Assembly: GCF_001704415.2 (NCBI RefSeq) | Contig: NC_030823.1 | Location: 68,944,458 to 69,008,457 of the forward strand | Length of the DNA stretch: 64,000 nt | Direction: 5' to 3' | Source: Capra hircus | Lineage: Eukaryota > Chordata > Mammalia > Artiodactyla > Bovidae | In this document: piece after piece, positions 57,100 to 64,000 of the stretch | Position numbering within the stretch: the stretch's first letter is position 1 | How the letters are laid out: each line of letters opens with the position of its first letter | Made by a program: the position numbers and the translations under genes | The notes under the pieces: model-generated | What the model saw: only the letters and a program-made list of their open reading frames with translations | What the model was told of the DNA's origin: nothing | Databases searched by the model: none

Positions 57100-58160
57100 C
57101 TGAAACAATCAATCACATACACTTCTTATCCGAAATAACATCATCTTCTGTTCCATCATAGGGTTTACAGACAGCAAAGACAGACAGCTCAACAACCACC
57201 TTCGCCGCAGTGCCCTCTAAGCAGTCTAGGACAAAGGCTATGAGCCTAAAGCACTTATAACTGGAAAAAAGACAGTCATCAAAATCACATCATAAGCTTA
57301 TGCCACTTGCCCCTTTCCCTTAGATATAAAGAAAACAGTCCATAATAGAAAGATTCCATTGCAGCCAAAACCTAAAACAGGATTCTGTACCTCAGAAATT
57401 TTTTAATGTTCTTAAAAACGTCCAAAGTCGAGAATTTGATAATAATAATGTTTTTTATATGTATAGCACCTTATGCCTCAAATGTATTATCTATAGGTGA
57501 TTTGTATATTTCACAACAATGTTAAGAGCTCAGTATTAACTACATACTTAAGGTAGATGACTGCTTACAAAGGTATGACTGTTCATTTCTTCTATTTTAC
57601 TCCCAGGAGGCAATCTGCCCAATGCTCTATTAGAATCTATTAACGTCAAATATCTCACTTAAAAGGTATTGATCAGAAAGAGTATGAATTCTGTATTTAA
57701 GCCAGAACAGAGAGGAACAATTTAGCGTTGAGAAAAAAAATCATGCTACCTTTAATATCTACATCAATTTTCTAAAGTGCTAATTCCCTCCTGATTTCAG
57801 ACAGGTGTTTAAAACAGAGAATTCTAACAAATTATTACCCAACCCTTACAGGTTTAACTCTGTTAAAATTGAATCACAGAAAAAGAAGAGAAAGAATGTC
57901 TAGTCTTGTATCTCGCTATGTACTAACACTGTGACATAACAGAATTTTACTATCAATTTATTCAATGTAATACAATTCTACTTTTTAAAAAACCTGGAAT
58001 CTTGATAAATTTGCATTTTTCTGGTGTCCCATCCCTTTTGATATCAAGGTTTTCTTACTTAGTCCCCAACCTAAAAACTAAAGGCAAAGGCTAAATATTC
58101 TCAATTTGAAATCAAGGTAGCATCTGGATAAACTTATTAAACCTCCAGGTCACTGCTTAC
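57100..58160 (-). other. RPS6KC1: RPS6KC1 intron
   Basis: A 1.06-kb intron with GTAAGC donor (58160 downwards) and TTTCAG acceptor. A possible decayed MIR lies near 57480-57540. Nothing else is recognised. Confidence 0.85.
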
Positions 58161-58243
58161 CTTGCCAGTGAGAAGTTCAAAGAGGACAGCACCCAAACTC
58201 CACCAATCACAGGCTTCAGTTTCTTCCGTGATTGCTCCAACCT
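58161..58243 (-). CDS. RPS6KC1: RPS6KC1, third-last coding exon
   Basis: The exon encodes VGAITEETEACDWWSLGAVL and then FELLTGK. DWWSLG is kinase subdomain IX (the conserved Asp-x-Trp-Ser-x-Gly), and the preceding exon should end in the APE motif. The minus strand shows a GTAAGC donor after AAG. The acceptor can be read as TTTAG before AGGTT (exon start 58243) or TTTAGAG before GTT (58241). The first would complete a split Glu codon of APE. The upstream exons, including the HRD-like and DFG-like region and the large middle exon, are not in the window. Confidence 0.96.
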
Positions 58244-58639
58244 CTAAACACACCAAAAAAGGTTGATATTAAAATTCCAAAGGTCAATTAAACTCTCAAA
58301 ATTAACATGTATTAGCAAGGTGACCTTTTTAATGCTGAGAGAGCACATACTAAATACTACTGGGCTTTCAAAATTCCTGAAAGTTACTTATCCCTTTGGT
58401 CACCTACTGTGGTTGCATTTTTTTTTCCTATGCAGTCATATATTAAACTGAGACATTTGTTCTTTAGCTGATAGAGGGACACCTTCAAGATGCTATACTT
58501 AAAAGCTACATGAATCTACTAGATCAGCATTTTGCTTAATTTTTCAAATTTGAGAATATACAGTCAACTCTATCTCAGAGGTCATTTTTTGTTTTAGGAA
58601 TAAAGACTCTAGGTTTCAGAAGGAACTTCGAAAATTATC

Positions 58640-58775
58640 TAAACCAGTATTAATTATCCTTTGAGTTACAGACCAGAAACCAGAAAGGTGAAATGTCTTG
58701 TCCAATGTCATACAGTAAATCAGCAGCAGAACTAAGACCCAGTTTATAGTATCACCCCTCTCCTATATAATCCAT
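58640..58775 (+). mobile_element. MIR SINE, 3' half
   Basis: 'aaaggtgaaatgtcttgtcc' followed by 'aatgtcatacagtaaatcag' and 'agcagaactaagacccagtt' is the MIR core and 3' half. Confidence 0.65.
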
Positions 58776-60589
58776 TGTTTTCAACTAAAGAAGGAGCATG
58801 TGAAATGCAAATTTGTTATTCAGAAGTACAGACAGATATGGTGTTTCAAGCCACAACTGAAAGTACTGGCTAAGATAAGGGCTTTTAGAATATCTCCAAA
58901 TTACAATTTTATCTTTGTTATCCCTATCTCTCACCAGCACAAGTTCCTGAAATGTAATCATTTTCAAGTGTAATCTTTCAGGTTTCTCCACAAATCAGCA
59001 ATAACTCCTCATTTCACCATTTTTGAGGTTTTTAGCTAACTCATGTTTTGATGTCTTCTTGTCCTTTCCTAATAAGATCCAACTAGTCACTAAGCCTGAA
59101 TGTATCTGCCCTTTCATTTCCATTAGACTGACAAAACATGCTTGATATTTGTCTGCAGGTAGCCCACAACTCACAATAATCATGTTGAAAAGGCTTTGTA
59201 AGTAGTCAGGTTAGAACCTGGACAATAATAATAAGTGGAAGAGGTGCTCAGGTGCCCAGTGTTTTAACAGATACTTTAGCGAATCTACTATCAACTATGT
59301 CGGAAAATCAAGAAGACTTGTAATACAGCTTGAGTTTTGAGTTTTAAAGTAAAGGTCACAGGCATCAGAAAAAGAGCCATTTCTATACAGAATACTGAAA
59401 TTATTCCACTGCAGCAACCTTCTTCCTTATCCCTGCCCCATTCTGGGTTGCCAAAGGCCTATGTTCAACTACACCCTCCACACTAGCGCCCACTCAGTTT
59501 TTCCCCGAGTTGTGCTATCCACCAAATGACAACCTCTATTCTCTAACTCAGCTGCTCTCAGCTAGGTGGTAAGAAGAAAACATAGATATGTAACTAACTC
59601 AAATTATTCTGTGAATGACCAAAAGTCTCCTAATCCCCTGAGAGCCATTTGCATTCACAAAGTAGCCAATTTGTTTGAAAAACTGAGAACTACCTTACTA
59701 TCTGACAGCAAAGGGTCAGTTACTCATATATTGGCACATCATGAAACATTACCACATAAGCATTTTAAATGATGTATTCACACAAGGTTGAAGTATGTAA
59801 GTAAATGTCTGGATATATTAAATTCTAAAAAACAAGCTATAAAACAATAGAATCTTAATTTTTAAAGTATGTATTTTTTTTCTAAGAGACTGGTGAGAAA
59901 ATACAACCAAATGTTTTAGTTTTTGCCTCTGGGATAGTGAGATCTTTATTTTCATTCTATACTTACTAACCTACACGAATATCTAAGTGGTATAATTTTA
60001 AACACATAGTGAAATGACATGAAAACTTCATTCAGGCTTGTTGGAGCAGGACAGATGAAGCTATTATAGGTCAGTCCTCCGTAAGAATCTGTCTGCCTAC
60101 AGTTTGCTCTTGAACTTAGCCAAAAGCCTGAGAAGCGATCCTCTACTTTAACGTGTTGTAGAACATATTTGAGACAGTAAAAGACTAGGAACCAAGATTC
60201 CTGGACTAAGAATCTTGAGAAATTCACTTGATCTCATCCTAACATGAGCATTAGATCTGAGGGCCTCTAGGTTAAATTCAGCTGTATAATCTACAATTCT
60301 GACACAGAGTTCCTGAAGGAGATTTTCTTGAGGGACCATTCCTTGGGGGCTCTCATTCAAAGTACTTACACTAGCCCTCCCAGATTCAAATACACGACCC
60401 CCACCCCATTCCCAACAACCACACAGAGAGCCACCATCACCTTCAGAAGAGTGCTCTAGAAACTCTGGAAAGGATGTGTGTTCTTAGAAACGTTTGGAAA
60501 GTAGAAGAAATTTACCACAGCCCTGTCATCATATATAACCTTTTGCACATTCCCCTCTAGCCTAAGGCAGGCAATGCATTATATCACTT

Positions 60590-60800
60590 ACCTATTCAAA
60601 ATTCTGAAATGGCTTCTCGCTAAACATTCAGTAACATTCAAATGTCTTGCTTAACCAGGCATGTATACATTCAGGTCTCCATAATGAGGTCTCAATGTAT
60701 TTGATTCATTCAAACCAACACTTATAGGCAGTACTAACTAGGTCCCCTGCTAGGCACTATTGCTCTGCAGAACTCTGTGTACTTACTACGTTGCTAAATA
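60590..60800 (+). mobile_element. Possible L2/MIR remnants
   Basis: 'attctgaaatggcttctcgc' recalls an L2 3' segment, and 'gtcccctgctaggcactatt' recalls the common L2/MIR end. Both are short and decayed. Confidence 0.35.
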
Positions 60801-63357
60801 ATGTGAAGCTAAAGTCAGCTTCCCTCCTAGCAGGGTTAATGGCTTTCTTTTTAAATATCTTGCTCAAGAATATGTTACGTCATTTTCTTTAATCCTATAG
60901 CAAGTACTATATACTCCTTACTTTTATAAAGGTGTTATATGTTCACAACTCAAGACCCCAAGTTAATGACCAGCCATCTGTTTTGAATGTGGCACCTCCA
61001 AGTCTCACTTTCTGTGTATGAATGTTGCTAGTGGGCATGTATTGCAATAATGATGGCTGCAACAATAAAGCAGTAGCTAACATCTGCTGACTGCTTGCTA
61101 TATGTAAGGAACTGTGTTTAACATTTTACACCAATTATTTAAAATTTCCAAGCATCCTTATGGAGAACTTACTTGCATAGAAAGACTCTGGAGGAGAAAG
61201 AATACTATATTTGTGTGCTCAGGCAAAGTGGGAACACCTGATCCTGTCAGCTCAGATTAAGTTGTGAAAATCAGACATGTGTTGTAGGGTCTAACAACAT
61301 GGCCTGAGGAGCTCTAGACTAGAATCACACCCCAAGCCTCGCTCCCAAAGGTTTCCTGTCACAAATGAGCAAAGGGTCACTGGGGTAAGTCTTCACAAGG
61401 TAATCAATGGCTAATACAATTTATAAAGGGACCTTTCAAATTCAGCTAAGGTCCAAACTGCCATCACCAGTGCAGCCTAGACAACCAAGCACTATGTGTT
61501 TGCCTGCTTCCCAGATCACTGCTAGGAAGGTGACTGGGCGTGAAATGTTACCACGTGTGGGGATGGGGCGGGGGGAGGGCTCCTTGATGCCACCATAAGA
61601 ACGGTGCATCTTCCCGAGCATCAAAGATTTTTATGTGTGGGAGGGGGCAGGATGTTGTTTTATTATTAAAAGAAACACAGACCCATCATGGAACAGAATG
61701 TAAACCTTGCATGGATTTGCAAGATAAAAAGACTTCAAAGCAACGTCAGGATCACATGACGAGTCTCAGGGGTCCCCATTTCACCACCTCTACAGGCAGA
61801 ACTACTTGGACAGAAAAGTTTGAGAGGCACTTGTGGAGACAGACACGGTGCTCTGCCTCTATTGGTTTTCCGCAACCTCGCTCAACTAAGGCGTCTAAGA
61901 ACAAGGTTCATTGGTTTTTTATGCTGCTTTGAAATCTCTCACAATTTTCTGCCCGAGTCCTTAACAGGTAGGTAACAACCAACGGAGCGCTTCGAAACGA
62001 GCCTCAGGCTGAATGTGAGACAACACAGACAGTAGCAAGAGACCCAGACAGGCCCTACAGCCAACACACTTCCCACTTTGAGCGGGCTCACTGTACGGTC
62101 CAGGATGCGCTACACGGCACCTCGTGTGACCGCTGGCGACACTCTGGCACCATCAACCTTAGTCTACTTCATCTACTCCCCGTTACTTTTCCCCTCTTCC
62201 TTCTTCCACAAACAGCCTGCTTCTTTTCCCCTCCCCTAAATTCTCGCTTTCCTCCCCTCAACCCCTTGGCCACCACTGGTTAAGTGGAATTTCTAAAGCA
62301 CTTGAGCCTAAAGTAACTACTGAAGCCCCAATCTAAGAAAAAGTGTACCTGAAAATCTGGAGGCAGCTAGGCTGAATATCATCTTTAATCTGACTGGACT
62401 AAGACAGCAACTTTGAAAAGTTAATTTTTTTTCTCATGGAAACCTGGAAAAAGACACTAAACAATTTTAAATCCATCCCCTTAACAATGCAGCTTGAACG
62501 ACTTCAAAATGCGTTTATATTAAGCAGGGATTCATTAATTAATGTGAAATTGACATCGTAACCACCTGTCCTTGATTTTAATGGATAACTCTGAACTACA
62601 ACAGAGTTTTGTATTTAGATAAGATACAAAGAACCTCCCAACGGCTAAGAAAATGTAAATGTTAGAACAACTGGAAGCAGAGAGTTATAAAATTTCTCCT
62701 TTAGGGTTTTAAAATAGAATCTCACTTTCTTTTAATAATCAGAATAAAATATTTTGATTGTCTTTTTAACATTCTTTATAGATCGATAATTCTTAGATTA
62801 AAATTTTGAAGGTACACTCTGAAATCTCATTGCCAAAAAGAAGACTGAGGTTGTGCAATTGTCAAAACTAATATTCTAAGACTGATTATTTGTAAAGTCT
62901 ATACAAAATTTCAAGCATTAAACAAGAGTGTCAATTCATATATAAAGCTACATGATAGCTACTACAAACACAAGGTGAATAGGTATGTATATCTAAAGTC
63001 AAACACAGAGAATATAAAGAAATATCAAACAAATCTGTGAGGCTTCTTTTAAAAGTTCTTATACTCTTACACTCTTTTAAAGTATAATGTAGTAACGCTG
63101 AGAAATTCCTTTAAACTCCCACCTTGAATTTTTTAATTCTCGGGGGGGAAAAAAAGCAGAAAACAAAAAATTTAAAGGATAAATTCTACCACTGCTTTGT
63201 CAATTTTCAAAATATCTTCCCTAAAAAACCCAGTGTGTTGAGTTTCCACACGGACCCCTCCCCCGACACTACAGCCTGTATTTGCAGTTTCCAGGGTGGT
63301 TGAGCAGTCTCCCTAGTCTCCATAAGTATGGCAGGGCTACAGGCATTAAGCAAAGTG

Positions 63358-63383
63358 ATGGGGTGCGGGGGGCGGGGGGGCGA
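63358..63383 (+). other. G-run tract (possible G-quadruplex)
   Basis: The run ggggtgcggggggcgggggg gives several G-runs of four or more separated by one to three bases on the plus strand, the template strand of RPS6KC1. A second, weaker G-rich tract lies at 61560-61580. Structure formation is inferred from composition only. Confidence 0.5.
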
Positions 63384-64000
63384 TGGTGGAGGAAGTAAAC
63401 TATTTCCTATAGAAACAAACAAATTCTCAGGTTATTCCCATGAAAACTCAAACAGTGATATCAAAGGATGCTGGATTTTTGTCTTCCAGTCAAAGAAATG
63501 TACCGATGGGGCTCTAGCTCTGTTACTGTTTGAGCCCAGCTGGGTATTTCAGCTTCTCTGAAAATGAGGACAGCCAGACTTCTAACATTCTTTCTACCTG
63601 TAATTTTATGATCCTGAAAGTGTTTTCAAAAGCACTCATGAGCCTTTCTCATAACTTCTCTCTCCATTAACCTAAGACGGCAGAAGAGTGGGATTATGCT
63701 AAAATGAGCCAGCATTCCACAGTCTTTCTTCTCCTTTCTCTCCACAGTGACTCTTCCCTTCCCCTGAGACCTGATGGTGAGCAAAATGAATCAGTGTCAC
63801 TAAATCTAACCGCTATTATCATTTAACGTAATGGAGATACAAACTCAGCTCCAGATTACATTTCAACTCATCCAAATTTTTTGGAGGACAGCAAATATCT
63901 AAGAACTCTTCAGTAAAATTCTAGAACTCCCATTTTAGCCCTATCAATACTCATATCCTAACAATATAAAATCTAACTGATTCACACTAATGATTCAAAC

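Larger units (their letters stand above)
58244..64000 (-). other. RPS6KC1: RPS6KC1 intron, incomplete
   Basis: No further RPS6KC1 exon is found up to the window edge, so this intron exceeds 5.7 kb. It is poor in ruminant SINEs and LINEs compared with the last intron, and I recognise only old MIR and L2 traces. Open frames in it match nothing known. Confidence 0.7.

Noticed and set aside
57099..57108. Methionine start of the 91-codon minus-strand frame at 57108
   Set aside because: This ATG lies in intron sequence upstream of the splice acceptor of the RPS6KC1 exon, and the frame runs on into the next intron. Only 57099-57004 is coding.
62340..62400. Possible additional RPS6KC1 exon (minus-strand ...DDIQPSC... 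frame followed by GTAC)
   Set aside because: It does not match the family sequence expected upstream of the APE region, and no convincing acceptor is seen.
1..64000. CRISPR arrays, operons, prokaryotic defence systems or phage genes
   Set aside because: No regularly spaced short repeats or bacterial gene layout. All repeats are interspersed mammalian elements or microsatellites.

Overview
The window is ruminant nuclear DNA, most likely from a bovid. It is dense in BovB (RTE-type) LINEs, their derived SINEs (Bov-tA, BovA2), cetartiodactyl tRNA-Glu (CHR-type) SINEs and ruminant L1 3' ends, over a background of old mammalian MIR, L2, MER5 and L1M fossils. Nothing bacterial or phage-like is present. 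The species cannot be fixed from this sequence alone.

The only host gene I can support is on the minus strand in the right part. Three exons with canonical splice sites encode the last 95 residues of RPS6KC1 (RPK118, an AGC-family protein with PX, MIT and kinase domains). They lie at 58243-58161, 57099-57004 and 41402-41292, the last ending in TGA. The exons join in phase 0 and give the kinase subdomain IX motif (DWWSLG) and the subdomain XI region (ERLG...HPFF). The 3' UTR runs towards lower coordinates, with candidate poly(A) signals at 40494-40489 and 40088-40083. Everything right of 58243 is intron. The ~40 kb left of the gene looks intergenic and carries no gene I recognise.

Layout: 1-8 kb, mixed single-copy DNA and small repeats. 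8.1-10.8 kb, a long antisense BovB. 11-20.7 kb, mostly single-copy with SINEs and a DNA-transposon fossil. 20.8-22.6 kb, antisense L1 with an inserted palindromic DNA element. 22.6-29.3 kb, a sense-strand L1 broken by several later insertions. 31-32.7 kb, a repeat-poor, GC-richer island. 34.4-35.1 kb, a BovB 3' end, followed by L2. 38.8-39.3 kb, an L1M 3' end. 41.4-57.0 kb, the last RPS6KC1 intron, packed with nested LINEs. 57-64 kb, quieter intron.

The most interesting object is in that intron. A ~4.29 kb insertion (43405-47692), flanked by a 12-bp direct repeat inside an old L1, is not a plain BovB. Its 5' end carries ~410 bp that reads, on the same strand, as the 5' UTR and first coding exon of an ANKRD26-like gene (KKGESPLGS, IHKAASVG, LNDRDKMN). 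Next come ~70 bp of antisense BovB, joined where antisense BovB copies carry a cryptic 3' splice site, and then a nearly full-length sense BovB with its GC-rich 5' tandem units. One target-site duplication bounds the whole composite, so it probably retrotransposed as one chimeric, spliced RNA. This would be a ruminant parallel to gene-exon/SVA chimeras in apes.
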